Source: Ramlibacter tataouinensis TTB310 (GTDB lineage: Bacteria > Pseudomonadota > Gammaproteobacteria > Burkholderiales > Burkholderiaceae_C). Taken from it: 64,000 bases of DNA. Position 1 is the stretch's first letter. Each line of letters opens with the position of its first letter. The DNA lies in NCBI RefSeq assembly GCF_000215705.1, contig NC_015677.1, positions 501,001 to 565,000 of the forward strand. The letters run 5' to 3'. Shown here piece after piece: positions 16,196 through 28,644 of this stretch. The notes below the pieces were generated by a model. That model saw nothing but the letters and a program-made list of their open reading frames with translations. It searched no databases and was not told the origin of the DNA. Made by a program: the position numbers and the translations under genes.

Positions 16196-17293
16196 ATGAG
16201 CGATACGTTCGAGCAGGCCAAAACCTTTTTCCTGCAGGGCCTGCACCACTACCAGCAAGGCCGCTTCGAGCAGGCCCAGACCCAGTTCGAGGCCTCGCTG
16301 GCGCTGCTGCCGGGACGGCCGTCCACGCTGGCCAACCTGGGCGCTTGCCGGGTGCAGCTGGGCCGCCACGACGAGGCGGTGGCCCTGCTGGACGAGGCGC
16401 TGGCGCAGGAGCCGGGCGACGCGGGCGCCTGGGGCCACCGCGCCACGGCGCTGGCCGAACTGGGCCGGCTGGAGCAGGCGCTGGACAGCGTGGACCGGTC
16501 CCTGGCGCTGGAGCCGCGTTCCGGCCGCGGCTGGGGCCTGCGCGGCAACCTGCTCAAGGACCTGGGCCGCCCCGACGAGGCCATCGCCGCCTTCGAGCAG
16601 GCCGTCGCGCTGGGCCACGAGGTCGACCTGCACCGCTACTTCCTGGCCGGCCTGCGCGGCCAGGCGGCGGCGCCCGCGCCGCCGCGCGCCTATGTGGAGC
16701 TGCTGTTCGACGGCTATGCCGACGGTTTCGACCAGCACCTGGTGCGGCGCCTGGGCTACCGCGCGCCCGAGGTGCTGGCGCAGCCGCTGCGCGCCGCGGG
16801 CGGCGGCGCGGTGGACAGCGCGCTGGACCTGGGCTGCGGCACCGGCCTGTGCGCGCCGCTGCTGCGGCCGCTGGCGCGCCGCCTCACCGGCGTGGACCTG
16901 TCGGCCGGCATGCTGGCGCGCGCGCGCACGCTGGGCCTGTACGACGAGCTGGTGCAAGCCGATCTGGCCGAGCACCTGCAGGCCACCGGGGCGCGGCATG
17001 ACCTGGTGGTGGCGGCGGACGTGTTCGTCTACGTCGGCGCGCTGGGCGCCGTGTTCGCCGGCGCCGCCCGCGTGCTGCGGCCCGGCGGGGTGTTCGCCTT
17101 CTCGGTGGAGGAAGCCACCGGCGGTGCCGAGCTGGAGCTGCGGCCCAGCCTGCGCTACGCGCATGCCGAGGGCGGGTTGCGCCGCCTGGCCGCGACCCAC
17201 GGCTTCGAGGTCATGCGCGCGCTGCGCCAGCCTATCCGCCACGAGCAGGGCCATCCCATCGCGGGCCTGTACCTCTGGCTCACCAAAGGCTGA
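16196..17293 (+). CDS. TPR-repeat SAM-dependent methyltransferase
   Basis: A 365-residue two-part protein. Residues about 1-145 contain four tetratricopeptide-like repeats (for example [19 protein letters not shown] and [18 protein letters not shown]). Residues about 200-365 are a class I methyltransferase with motif [16 protein letters not shown] and the acidic GVDLSAGML. The TPR part suggests that it methylates a protein or acts in a complex. The family is found widely in proteobacteria without an agreed substrate. It starts at ATG 16196 and is divergent from hemE. Confidence 0.85.
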   Translation: MSDTFEQAKTFFLQGLHHYQQGRFEQAQTQFEASLALLPGRPSTLANLGACRVQLGRHDEAVALLDEALAQEPGDAGAWGHRATALAELGRLEQALDSVDRSLALEPRSGRGWGLRGNLLKDLGRPDEAIAAFEQAVALGHEVDLHRYFLAGLRGQAAAPAPPRAYVELLFDGYADGFDQHLVRRLGYRAPEVLAQPLRAAGGGAVDSALDLGCGTGLCAPLLRPLARRLTGVDLSAGMLARARTLGLYDELVQADLAEHLQATGARHDLVVAADVFVYVGALGAVFAGAARVLRPGGVFAFSVEEATGGAELELRPSLRYAHAEGGLRRLAATHGFEVMRALRQPIRHEQGHPIAGLYLWLTKG

Positions 17294-17418
17294 GCTTCAG
17301 CTGCCTGAACCAGTCCGCTCCATTTGCTGACACACCGTCACCAGGATTGTCTTTAAGCTTCGCAGCCCGAGCGTGGCCGGCTCCGCTCGACCGCGCCTGA
17401 CGAACAAGGAGAAGCTTT

Positions 17419-19200
17419 TTGGATTTCGGCTACCCGCGCCCGCAACTGCAACGCGCGCAGTGGATATCCCTCAACGGCACCTGGCGTTTCTGCTACGACG
17501 ACGCCGGGCAACTGCAGAACCCGGCCCAGATCGAGCGCTGGCCGCTGGAGATCACGGTCCCCTTTCCCCCGGAGTCCAAGGCCAGCGGCATCGGCGACCA
17601 GGGCTTCCACAAGACGGTGTGGTACCAGCGCGAGGTCGACCTCAAGCCCGGCAACGACCGCGTCATCCTGCGCTTCGGCGCGGTGGACTACTCGGCGCGC
17701 GTCTGGGTCAATGGCAGCCTGGCCGCCACCCACGAGGGCGGCCACACGCCTTTCTCCGCCGACATCACCCACATGCTGGACCCGTCGGGCCGGCAGGTCA
17801 TCACCGTGCGCGCCGAGGACGACCCGCAGGAGCTGACCAAGCCGCGCGGCAAGCAGGACTGGCAGCTGGAGCCGCATTCGCTCTGGTACCCGCGCACCAC
17901 CGGCATCTGGCAGACGGTGTGGATGGAGCGCGTGCCGCGCACCTACGTCGACAAGATCCGCTGGACCCCGCGCGTGGAGGGCTTTTCCATCGGCTTCGAG
18001 GCGCGCCTGGGGGGCGACCGGGCCGAGGACCTGTCCATGGAGCTGATCCTGCGCCACGAGGACCGGCTGCTCGCACGCGACCGCTACCGCGTGGTCGACG
18101 GCGAGGTCGACCGCTCGATCGCGCTGTCCGACCCCGGCATCGACGATTTCCGGAACGAGCTGCTGTGGAGCCCCGAGCGGCCCACGCTGCTGGACGCCAC
18201 GGTGCGGCTGATGCAGGGCGATCGGGTCATCGACGAGTTCACCTCGTACACCGCGCTGCGCTCGGTCAAGACCCTGCGCGACCGCTTCATGCTCAATGGC
18301 CGCCCCTACGTGCTGCGCCTGGTGCTGGACCAGGGCTACTGGCCCGACACCCTGCTGGCCTCGCCCGGCGACGACGCACTGCGGCGCGACGTGGAGCTGG
18401 CCAAGGCGATGGGCTTCAACGGCGTGCGCAAGCACCAGAAGGTCGAGGATCCGCGCTACCTCTACTGGGCCGACAAGCTGGGCCTGATGGTCTGGGGCGA
18501 GATGCCCTCGGCCTACCGCTTCACCCGCACCGCCATCAAGCGCACCATGCGCGAATGGTCCGAGGTGATCGACCGCGACTACAGCCACCCCTGCGTCATC
18601 GTCTGGGTGCCGTTCAACGAGTCCTGGGGCGTGCCCGAGCTCACCTCGGTGCAGAGCCAGCGGCATGCGGTGGAGGCGCTCTACCACTTCACCAAGACGC
18701 TGGACGCCACGCGGCCGGTGATCGGCAACGACGGCTGGGAGTCCAGCGCCACCGACATCATCGGCATCCACGACTACGACGCCAACACCGAGCACATCCG
18801 CCAGCGCTACGGCGCGGAGATCCAGCCCGAGCAGCTGTTCGACCGGCGCCGGCCAGGCGGCCGCATCCTCACGCTGGACGGCTACCCGCACCGCGGCCAG
18901 CCCATCGTGCTCACCGAGTTCGGCGGCATCGCCTTCCAGCGGCACGCCGACCCGGCGGTGAAGAAGACCTGGGGCTACACCCGCGCCGACACCGAGGAGG
19001 ACTTCGCCCGGCTCTACGAGGGGCTGCTGCGCACGGTGATCCACACGGCCCTGTTCAGCGGCTTCTGCTACACGCAGTTCGCCGACACCTTCCAGGAGGC
19101 CAACGGCCTGCTGTACGCCGACCGCACGCCCAAGGTGCCGCTGGAGCGCATCAAGGCCGTGACCAGCCTGTCGCGCACCTACATCCCCGGGGGCGTCTAG
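17419..19200 (+). CDS. Glycoside hydrolase family 2 (beta-galactosidase/beta-glucuronidase type)
   Basis: A 593-residue GH2 enzyme without a signal peptide, so cytoplasmic. The N-terminal sugar-binding domain (LNGTWRFCYDD, RVWVNGSLAATHEGGHTPF) and immunoglobulin-like domain precede a TIM barrel. The acid/base is Glu401 in PFNESWG and the nucleophile Glu500 in LTEFGG. It begins with TTG at 17419, six bases after AAGGAG, and no ATG fits the conserved N-terminus. It is followed 1 bp later by galT and then galK, so it probably releases galactose from a beta-galactoside that enters the Leloir route. Beta-glucuronide or other substrates remain possible. Confidence 0.9.
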   Translation: MDFGYPRPQLQRAQWISLNGTWRFCYDDAGQLQNPAQIERWPLEITVPFPPESKASGIGDQGFHKTVWYQREVDLKPGNDRVILRFGAVDYSARVWVNGSLAATHEGGHTPFSADITHMLDPSGRQVITVRAEDDPQELTKPRGKQDWQLEPHSLWYPRTTGIWQTVWMERVPRTYVDKIRWTPRVEGFSIGFEARLGGDRAEDLSMELILRHEDRLLARDRYRVVDGEVDRSIALSDPGIDDFRNELLWSPERPTLLDATVRLMQGDRVIDEFTSYTALRSVKTLRDRFMLNGRPYVLRLVLDQGYWPDTLLASPGDDALRRDVELAKAMGFNGVRKHQKVEDPRYLYWADKLGLMVWGEMPSAYRFTRTAIKRTMREWSEVIDRDYSHPCVIVWVPFNESWGVPELTSVQSQRHAVEALYHFTKTLDATRPVIGNDGWESSATDIIGIHDYDANTEHIRQRYGAEIQPEQLFDRRRPGGRILTLDGYPHRGQPIVLTEFGGIAFQRHADPAVKKTWGYTRADTEEDFARLYEGLLRTVIHTALFSGFCYTQFADTFQEANGLLYADRTPKVPLERIKAVTSLSRTYIPGGV

Positions 19201-19201
19201 C

Positions 19202-20289
<1,088 letters not shown>

Positions 20290-20290
<1 letters not shown>

Positions 20291-21351
20291 TGGCGGCCAG
20301 CTTCGAAGAGGCTTTCGGCGCCGCGCCGCAGGCGCGCGCCGAGGCGCCCGGCCGGGTCAATCTGCTGGGCGACCACACCGACTACAACGACGGCTTCGTG
20401 CTGCCCGCGGCGATCCCGCAGCGCACCCGCGTGGCCATGCGGCGCAACGGCGGTGCCGATTTCGCGCTGCATGCGGCCGAGCTGGGCCACGGCGCGCGCT
20501 TCGGCCTGGACGCGCCGCCCACCGAGCAGTTCGCGCGCTATGTCTACGGCTGCCTGCGCCTGGTGCAGGATGAAGGCGCGCAGGTCCCCGGCCTGGACAT
20601 CCATGTGGCCTCCGACGTGCCCATGGGCGTGGGACTGTCCTCCAGCGCGGCTCTGGAGGTGGCGACGCTGCGCTGCCTGCGCGAGCTGCTGGGCTTGGGC
20701 GTAGACGACGTGCGCATCGCCCAGCTGGGCCAGCGCGCCGAGATCGAGTACGCCGGCGTGAACGTCGGCATCCTGGACCAGATGGCCTCCAGCCTGGCCT
20801 CCACCGAGCGCGCGCTGTTCCTGGACACGCGCAGCCTGGAGCGGCGCCCGGTGCCGCTGCCGGCCGGCGGCCAGGTGCTGGTGCTGGATTCGGGTGCGCC
20901 GCGCAGCCTGGCGGCCAGCGGCTACAACCAGCGCCGCGCCGAGTGCGAACAGGCGGCCCGGGCCCTGGGCCTGGCGTCGCTGCGCGACGTCCCCGATCTG
21001 GCGGCCCTGGAGGGCCTGCCCGAGCTGCTGCGCCGCCGCGCACGCCATGTGTTCACCGAGAACCGGCGCGTGCTGCAGGCCGTCGAGGGCATCGCTGCCG
21101 CGGCTTTCGGCGCGCTGATGAACGAGTCGCACGCCAGCCTGCGCGACGACTACGAGTCCTCCGCGCCCGAGGTGGACCGCCTGCAGGCGCTCCTGCAGCG
21201 GCATCCCCGGGTGCATGGCGCGCGCATCACCGGTGGCGGCTTCGGCGGCGCCTGCGTGGCGCTGGTGCGCGCGGACAGCGCATCCCAGGTCGCGGCCGAC
21301 GTGCTCGCCGCCTTCGGGCCGCAGGGCCGGCAGCTGGTGCCCATGCCCTGA
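20290..21351 (+). CDS. galK: Galactokinase
   Basis: A 353-residue GHMP kinase that phosphorylates galactose at C1. The substrate signature [15 protein letters not shown] near residue 20, the ATP loop [13 protein letters not shown] near residue 115 and the C-terminal [12 protein letters not shown] near residue 314 are all intact. The start ATG overlaps the galT stop. The length is a little shorter than E. coli GalK (382). The gene is convergent with the GH1-RmlD fusion gene, leaving 19 bp between stops. Confidence 0.96.
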
Positions 21352-21370
21352 GCGGGCACGGGCACGGGCC

Positions 21371-23646
21371 TCAGGCCGTCTCGGCGGTGGACCGGGACAG
21401 GGCGTCCAGCAGCGGGGGCTCGTCCGTGCAGCCCAGCGTGCGGGCCGGTTCGGCCAGGGTCTGCGACGAGGCCAGCGCCGACAGGTAGCGCTCCAGGCCG
21501 CTTTCCAGGGCGGGCATGAGCTGGCCGCGTTCGCTGGCCAGCGGTGCGTAGCGCGGCCGCGGCGCGACCTGTCCCAGCTCGGCGCCCGGGCAGGGCTGGA
21601 CCAGGCCGGTGGGCAGTCCCGCGGCCTGCGCCGCCAGCTGCGCGAAGCCGGCCCAGCTCACGGCGCCGCGGTTGGCCAGGTGCCAGATGCCGCGCTCGCC
21701 GTCGATCAGCAGGTCCAGCGAGGCCTGCACCAGGTCGGGCACGTAGGTGGGCGAGACGAACTGGTCCGACGCCGCACGCCAGGGCTCGCCGCGCTGCAGC
21801 GCCTCCAGCGCCAGCGTCACGAAGTTGTGCCGGTCCCAGGGGCCGAAGAAGGCAGCGGTGCGGATCACCAGCGCGGCCGGGTCCTGGACCAGCATGCGGC
21901 GCTCGGCCTCCAGCTTGCTGCGGCCGTAGGCGTTGAGCGGCGCCGGCACATCGGACTCGACGTAGGCCGAACCCTTGCGCCCATCGAACACCAGGTCGCT
22001 GGAAAAGCCCATGTGGCGCACGCCGCGCCGGGCGCAGGCGGCCGCCAGCACGGCGGGGCCGTGCACGTTGTCGCGCCAGTGGCGCGGCTCGTGCTCGGCA
22101 TCGTCGACCCGCACGAAGCCGGCGGTGTTCACCACCGCCCAGGGCTGCCAGCGCTCCAGCGCCGCCTCCACCGAGGCGGGATCGCCGATGTCCATCTCGG
22201 CGCGCGACAGCAGCCGGTAGGGCAGGCCGCGCAGCTCGCACAGGCGCGCATAGGCGCGGCCCAGCGTGCCGGTGGCGCCGGTGATCAGCAGCGGCCGGCC
22301 CGTGACCGGCAGGGCCTGCAGCTCGCCATGGCAGGGATAGGCCAGGCGCAGCTCGCGCTGCCACCAGCCGGGGCCGGCCAGCACCGGGCTGTCGGGCGCC
22401 TGGCCGGCGGCCAGCTGGCGCGCCAGGCGGGCCAGGGCCGTGGGCCGCGGCGTCGCGGGCGTGCCGTCGGCCGCGGGGCCGGCGCTCACGTCCCACAGGC
22501 CGGGCTCGTAGTGGCCGGCGTCGCGCGTGACCAGGCTGTCCCAGTCGTAGGTGCCGAAGGCGGCCCAGACGGTGACGGCGCGCAGGTCCAGGCCCTCTTC
22601 ACGCAGCGCCTGGGCGCAGGCCCAGGTCTGGTGCAGCCAGCGCAGCTGCTCCTCGCGGCTGCAGCCCAGGTGCACCTCGGTGACGGCCATGGGCAGGCGG
22701 TAGCGCTCCCAGGCCTCGCGCAGCCTGGCGCGAAAGCCGCCCAGGTGGGCGCCGTGGATGCGCAGGGTCTCGACATCGACGTAGCGGTCGCGGCCGTTGC
22801 CGCCATGCAGGGCCTCGGGGTAGCGCTCCAGCCGGTCGTCCAGGAAGCGCTCGCTGGTCACGTAGGCGTTGATGCCCAGCAGGTCGGGCGGGCAGGGCGC
22901 CTGCACCAGCGCCAGCAGCTCCTCCTCGCTGGCGCCGTTACGCACCAGGTAGCCCCACAGCGGATGGCCGCGGTCCACCTTGCCGCACAGCAGGTCGAAG
23001 CTCAGCCAGCGGCGCACGTTCTCGAAGTCCGCCTGGTACTGCAGCCGCGGCGAGTTGCAGGTGGTGAAGCCCAGGTCGTCGGTCTGCACCAGCTGGGCGC
23101 GCGGGTTGACCTCGCGCACCGCGCGCATCGCGGCCACCGTGCCCTGGATCTCGCCGAGCAGCGCGCGCACGAATGCGGCGTCATCGCGGCCATGCGGGTA
23201 CCAGTGGCCGTACAGCCCGGCGAAGCGCGCCGTGGTCAGCGGCTCGTTCACCGGCGTCCAGGCGTCGACCTGCGGGTAGCGCTGCGCCACGGCGCAGGCA
23301 TAGGCGGCCAGCAGCCTGGGGAAATCCGGGTCCAGCAGGTGCGTGTGGCGCGGCCCGCTGCCATGGTGCAGCAGGCCGACGATGGGGGCGACGCCCAGGT
23401 CGGCCATGCGGGCCATGCGCTGGTCGGCCCAGCGCCAGTCGGCATCCTCCAGCGCGCCGGGCGCCGTGCGTTCCCACAGCAGGGGAAAGCGGATGCGCCG
23501 CACGCCCAGGCCGGCCAGCCGGTCCAGGTCGTCCAGCCGGTGGGCGAAGCCGTTGCGCTCGATCTGGTCGAAGAAGCGGTCGCCGACGCGGTTGACGGTG
23601 CACTCCGGCCCCGCCCACAGCTGCAGCGGTGTCGTCCTGCGGCCCG

Positions 23647-23650
<4 letters not shown>
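21371..23650 (-). CDS. Fusion of a GH1-like glycosidase and an RmlD-like sugar-nucleotide reductase
   Basis: A 759-residue fusion. Residues about 10-400 resemble a shortened family 1 glycosidase barrel. Both glutamates are present: Glu136 in TPVNEP (acid/base) and Glu325 in AVTEVH (nucleophile position). Residues about 450-735 are an SDR-type domain like dTDP-4-dehydrorhamnose reductase: LLITGATGTLGRA, HMGFSSDLVFDG and the catalytic Tyr575/Lys579 in YGRSK. The ATG overlaps the mutase stop (ATGA), so it is co-translated with UDP-galactopyranose mutase. The joint product probably makes or remodels a surface glycan. The substrate of either half is not evident. Confidence 0.85.
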
Positions 23651-24852
<1,202 letters not shown>

Positions 24853-25029
24853 CTGCGTGCTCCTTGATGTCGCAAAACGTCGCGTTCATGCGGCCGGCAC
24901 GCCAGGCCGCGGTTGCCCACGTCAGCAAAGGGCAAACGCTGTGCCTGGCATCAGCAGAAGAGGCAGGCTTGCGACTCCCAGGCCGCGCGAGCGGCTCCCT
25001 CCGAATCCGTGGGTGTTCGCCGGAGCCCT

Positions 25030-25047
25030 GCCAGCCAAAGTGCTGGC
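25030..25047 (-). terminator. Small hairpin after the thioredoxin-fold gene
   Basis: GCCAGC/GCTGGC form a perfect 6-bp stem with a 6-nt loop, 10 bases after the stop of the 25057 gene on the minus strand. There is no T-run. The remaining bases up to the glf start (25048-25056 and 24853-25029) show no gene and must hold the glf promoter. Confidence 0.25.
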
Positions 25048-25056
25048 GGCCCCGTC

Positions 25057-25662
25057 TCAGCTCTTATATTTGACCGAGCAGCCGTAGGGCCGTGTCGTCG
25101 AAACGCTGAGGGGCTTGCCGGACAAGGCCTCACCCAGGCCCTGGCGCACGTAGTTGGTCGCGCGCGGGATGTCCTGGGCATTGGCCGAGGGGATGCTGTC
25201 GATGCCGCCCGCGTAGACCAGCCGTCCCTGCGGGTCGACGATGTACAGGTGCGGCGTGGTGCGCGCGCCGTAAGACTTGCCCACGGTGCCTTCCTCGTCC
25301 ATCAGCACGGCGGTCGGCGCGGCCTTGCGCTCCTGCTTCCAGGCCATGAGCTTGGCCGGCTCCAGCCAGTCGCCGCTGTCCCGGGCCGTCGAGTTGACCG
25401 ACAGCCAGACCACGCCCTGGTCGGTGGCGGCCTTCTGCGTGGCCGGCATGTTGCCGCTGTTGTAGTGCTTCTGGACGAAGGGGCAGCCGGGGTTGGTCCA
25501 CTCCAGCACCACGTGCTTGCCGCGGAAATCGCTGAGCCTGACGGTCTTGCCGGCGGCATCCTTGAGCGTGAACTCGGGCGCGGGCTGGCCCACGGTGGCG
25601 GCGGCCTGGGCGGTGGCGGCCAGGGCGGTGAGGGAGGCGGCGATCAGGGTACGGCGCAGCAT
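25057..25662 (-). CDS. Exported thioredoxin-fold redoxin (AhpC/TSA-like)
   Basis: A 201-residue protein with a signal peptide (LIAASLTALAATAQA) ending near residue 20. The mature part opens with VGQPAPEFTLKDAAGKTVRL, the usual redoxin start, then EWTNPGCPFVQKHY. It has a single cysteine in that position rather than a CxxC pair, as in peroxiredoxin-like proteins, and TPHLYIVDPQGRLVYAGGID is the cis-proline region. It probably acts as a periplasmic thiol peroxidase or reductant. It lies 15 bp downstream of dsbD, which could reduce it. Confidence 0.85.
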   Translation of the reverse strand: MLRRTLIAASLTALAATAQAAATVGQPAPEFTLKDAAGKTVRLSDFRGKHVVLEWTNPGCPFVQKHYNSGNMPATQKAATDQGVVWLSVNSTARDSGDWLEPAKLMAWKQERKAAPTAVLMDEEGTVGKSYGARTTPHLYIVDPQGRLVYAGGIDSIPSANAQDIPRATNYVRQGLGEALSGKPLSVSTTRPYGCSVKYKS

Positions 25663-25677
25663 GGGCAGGCTCCTTGT

Positions 25678-27822
25678 TTACAGGTTGGCGATCACGGAAC
25701 GGACTTCCTCCACCCCCAGCACCTCGGACAGCACCACCGGCGGGCTGCCCTTCTTGTAGACCACGTACACCGGCACGCCGCTGCGGCCCAGCCTGGCCAG
25801 CGCGGCGGTGATGGCCGCATCGCGCCGGGTCCAGTCGGCACGCAGCAGCGCGACGTTCTTGGCGCTGAAGTCGGCCAGCACGTCCTCGCGCGCCAGCGTG
25901 GTCTTCTTGTTGTACTGGCAGGTCACGCACCAGGCGGCGGTGAAGTCCACGAACACCGGCTGGCCGGCGGCCAGCAGCTCGTCCACCCGCGCGGGCGACC
26001 AGGGCTGCCAGCGCTCGCCGGCGGCGCCCGCCACGGCACCCGCCGCCGGCGCGGCCTGGATGACATTCGGGCCGGCGGCCCAGGCCAGCAGGGCGAAGGC
26101 GGCCAGCGAGACGGCGGCCAGCGCCGTCCGTGCGCGGCCGCGCAGGCCCAGCGTCCACACGATGAAGCTCAACGCCACCAGCAGCCCCAGCAGCGCACCG
26201 GCCCCGTCGATGCCGCTCTGCTGGCCCAGCACCCACACCAGCCAGGCCACGGTGGCGAACATGGGAAAGGCCATCAGCCGGCGGAAGGTGTCCATCCACG
26301 GACCCGGCCGCGGCAGCCGCCGCGCCAGCGCCGGCAGCCAGCTGGCCGCCAGGTAGGGCAGGGCCATGCCCACGCCCAGCGCGGCAAAGACGGCCAGGGC
26401 CTGCGCCGGCGGCAGCGCCACCGCCAGGCCCAGCGAGGCGCCCATGAAGGGCGCGGTGCAGGGCGAGGCGATGGCCACCGCCAGCACGCCCGACAGGAAG
26501 GCATCGCCGGCAGGATGCCGGCTCTGCAGCGTCGCCAGGCGCGAGGGCAGGAAGCTGCCGAACTCGAACACGCCCGCCAAGTTCAGGCCGATCAGCGTGA
26601 ACAACGCCGCCAAGGCCGCCACAACGGCCGGCGACTGCAGCTGGAAGCCCCAGCCCAGCTGCTCGCCGGCCGCGCGCAGCGCCAGCATTGCCGCGCCCAG
26701 CGCCAGGAAGGACAGCACCACGCCGGCGGTGTAGGCCAGCCCGCCGAGCCGGCGCTGTTCGCCGCCATGCTGGGCGAAGCCCACCACCTTGATGGCCAGC
26801 ACCGGGAACACGCAAGGCATGAGGTTGAGGATCAGCCCGCCGAGCAGGGCACCCAGCAGCGCCGCTCCCAGGGTGAGCGAGGACGCGGGCGTCGGCGCCG
26901 CGGCGGACAAGGCGGCGTTGTCGCGCAGCGCGGCCTGCAGGGCGGGCGGGACGGCCGCGGGCGCCGCCGTGGCCGGCCAGCGGTCCTGCACCTGGACCTC
27001 GGCGCGCCAGCCCTGGCCCCCGTGCGCGAGCACCACGGGCATGGCCGCGGGGCTCTGGCTGCGCTGGGGCGACAGCGGCACGGCCGCGGTCCAGGTGGCA
27101 CCCTGCCATGCCTGGGTCCAGGCGCCGGCGGTCTGGATCACCTCGCCGGTTTCGGGGAAGAACTCCAGCTGGCGGCCCTGCAGCGCCGCCGGCAGCCCGG
27201 CCACCGCGAAGCGCAGCGTGTCACCGTCGATCCGCACCGTGCTGCCGGCCGGCAGCGGCTGCGGCTGCGCCTCGAAGCTGGCCTGGAACGCCGCGCCGTG
27301 CAGCGCCGTGGTGCTGTTCAGCGGCAGCTGCAGCGCGAACTCGCCGTCCTCGGGGATGCACTCCTTCTTGCACACCAGCCAGCTGGCCTTGAGCCGGATG
27401 TCCAGCGCGCTGGCCAGCGGGCCCGGCTTGAAATCGGGCGCGATGGCCAGCGGCACCGGCAGCAGCACCGTGCCCTCGTAGCCGTAGTTCGCCAGGTTGC
27501 CCAGGGGGATCTTGCGCGGGACCGGCCAGGCGATGTCGCCGGCCAGCACGCCCGCAGGCAGTGTCCATTCCAGCTGGGTGGGCAGGCCCGAATCGCCGGA
27601 GTTCTTCCAGTAGGTGTGCCACTCGGGCTGGTGGGCCAGCTGCAGGCCCACCCACACGGTCTTGCCGGGGCCCACCCCGTCCGGCGCATGGGCCATCAGC
27701 TCGGCCCGCACGCGCTCGGTGGTCACCGTGGCGCGGGGGCTGTTCTGGGCCCAGGCCTGCGCCAGCAACGCACAGCCTGCTACCAGAAGCAGAGCGAAGA
27801 GAAAGCGGTGTGAAATCCTCAC
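25678..27822 (-). CDS. dsbD: Thiol:disulfide interchange protein DsbD-like
   Basis: A 714-residue membrane reductase that passes electrons from cytoplasmic thioredoxin to periplasmic thiols. After a signal peptide there is a large periplasmic N-terminal domain with a cysteine pair in VCKKECIPEDGEF, as in the ScsB-like class. About eight membrane helices follow, with the conserved LNLMPCVFPVLAIKV and SPCTAPFMG. The C-terminal thioredoxin domain carries CVTC near residue 631. Translation starts at GTG 27822, overlapping the alaX stop (GTGA). The redoxin gene downstream is a likely partner. Confidence 0.9.
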   Translation of the reverse strand: MRISHRFLFALLLVAGCALLAQAWAQNSPRATVTTERVRAELMAHAPDGVGPGKTVWVGLQLAHQPEWHTYWKNSGDSGLPTQLEWTLPAGVLAGDIAWPVPRKIPLGNLANYGYEGTVLLPVPLAIAPDFKPGPLASALDIRLKASWLVCKKECIPEDGEFALQLPLNSTTALHGAAFQASFEAQPQPLPAGSTVRIDGDTLRFAVAGLPAALQGRQLEFFPETGEVIQTAGAWTQAWQGATWTAAVPLSPQRSQSPAAMPVVLAHGGQGWRAEVQVQDRWPATAAPAAVPPALQAALRDNAALSAAAPTPASSLTLGAALLGALLGGLILNLMPCVFPVLAIKVVGFAQHGGEQRRLGGLAYTAGVVLSFLALGAAMLALRAAGEQLGWGFQLQSPAVVAALAALFTLIGLNLAGVFEFGSFLPSRLATLQSRHPAGDAFLSGVLAVAIASPCTAPFMGASLGLAVALPPAQALAVFAALGVGMALPYLAASWLPALARRLPRPGPWMDTFRRLMAFPMFATVAWLVWVLGQQSGIDGAGALLGLLVALSFIVWTLGLRGRARTALAAVSLAAFALLAWAAGPNVIQAAPAAGAVAGAAGERWQPWSPARVDELLAAGQPVFVDFTAAWCVTCQYNKKTTLAREDVLADFSAKNVALLRADWTRRDAAITAALARLGRSGVPVYVVYKKGSPPVVLSEVLGVEEVRSVIANL

Positions 27823-28586
27823 GGGTGTCGGAGCGCGACCGTGGCGCCAAGTTCCGCAAAGCCCAGCACCACCCGCCGGGTGCTTGCCGACTTCTTCTCG
27901 ATCCTGGTGACCACGACGCTGCCGATCTCGGCCGTGTTGGCCACGTGGGTGCCGCCGCAGGGCTGGAAATCGATGGCGTCACCGATGCGGATGGTGCGTA
28001 TGCGGCCCGTGCCGCGCGGCGGCTGCACCGACATGCTCTTGACCAGCGCCGGGTTGGCGTCCAGTTCCTGGTCCGTGATCGCGCCCACCACCACCGGGTG
28101 GGCCGCGGCGACCAGCCGCGCGATGCCCTCGGTGAGCGCTTCCTTGTCCAGCGGATCCGTCATGTGGAAGTCCAGCCGCGCGTACTCGGGGGTGATGGAG
28201 CAGCCGTTGACCGGCTGCGGCACCAGGTGGCACAGCAGGTGGGTGGTGGTATGGAAGCGCATCAGCCGGTGCCTGCGATCCCAGGCGATGCGCGCCGTCA
28301 CCGCATCGCCCGGCTTCAGCCCGGCCAGCGCCTGCGCCTGGCCGGCCGCGGGCAGGTGGCAGATCTCGTCCGTCGGCTCGCCCTGGGCGTTCCTGCCCTT
28401 GCGGGTGTCGGCGACGGCGATCTCGCGGCCGTCGGCCAGCACCAGCACGCCGCTGTCGCCGGCCTGGCCGCCGCCTTGCGGGTAGAACACGGTACGGTCC
28501 AGCACGATGCCGGCCTCGCCCAGGGCCACCACGGCGGCGGTGCACTCGCGCAGGTAGCCATCCTCACGGAACAGGTCTTGGGTCAT
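27819..28586 (-). CDS. Alanyl-tRNA editing protein (AlaX-M type)
   Basis: A 255-residue free-standing homologue of the AlaRS editing domain, which hydrolyses Ser- or Gly-tRNA(Ala). Both zinc motifs are visible: HTTTHLLCH in the middle and CGGTHVANT near the end. The N-terminal [12 protein letters not shown] is the glycine-rich stretch of the AlaX-M class. The start is ATG 28586. The longer frame upstream is antisense to the neighbouring dehydrogenase gene and was discarded. It shares a 4-bp overlap with dsbD, which seems incidental rather than functional. Confidence 0.92.
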   Translation of the reverse strand: MTQDLFREDGYLRECTAAVVALGEAGIVLDRTVFYPQGGGQAGDSGVLVLADGREIAVADTRKGRNAQGEPTDEICHLPAAGQAQALAGLKPGDAVTARIAWDRRHRLMRFHTTTHLLCHLVPQPVNGCSITPEYARLDFHMTDPLDKEALTEGIARLVAAAHPVVVGAITDQELDANPALVKSMSVQPPRGTGRIRTIRIGDAIDFQPCGGTHVANTAEIGSVVVTRIEKKSASTRRVVLGFAELGATVALRHP

Positions 28587-28644
28587 GCCCCGATTCTGGC
28601 GGTTCTGGCCTACAGTCCGCCACACCCGACCCGAGACTGCCCGC

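Noticed and set aside
15077..17293. Long open frame that would join a plus-strand protein across hemE to the TPR-methyltransferase
   Set aside because: The first 370 codons are antisense to hemE. The real gene starts at ATG 16196 where the TPR repeats begin.
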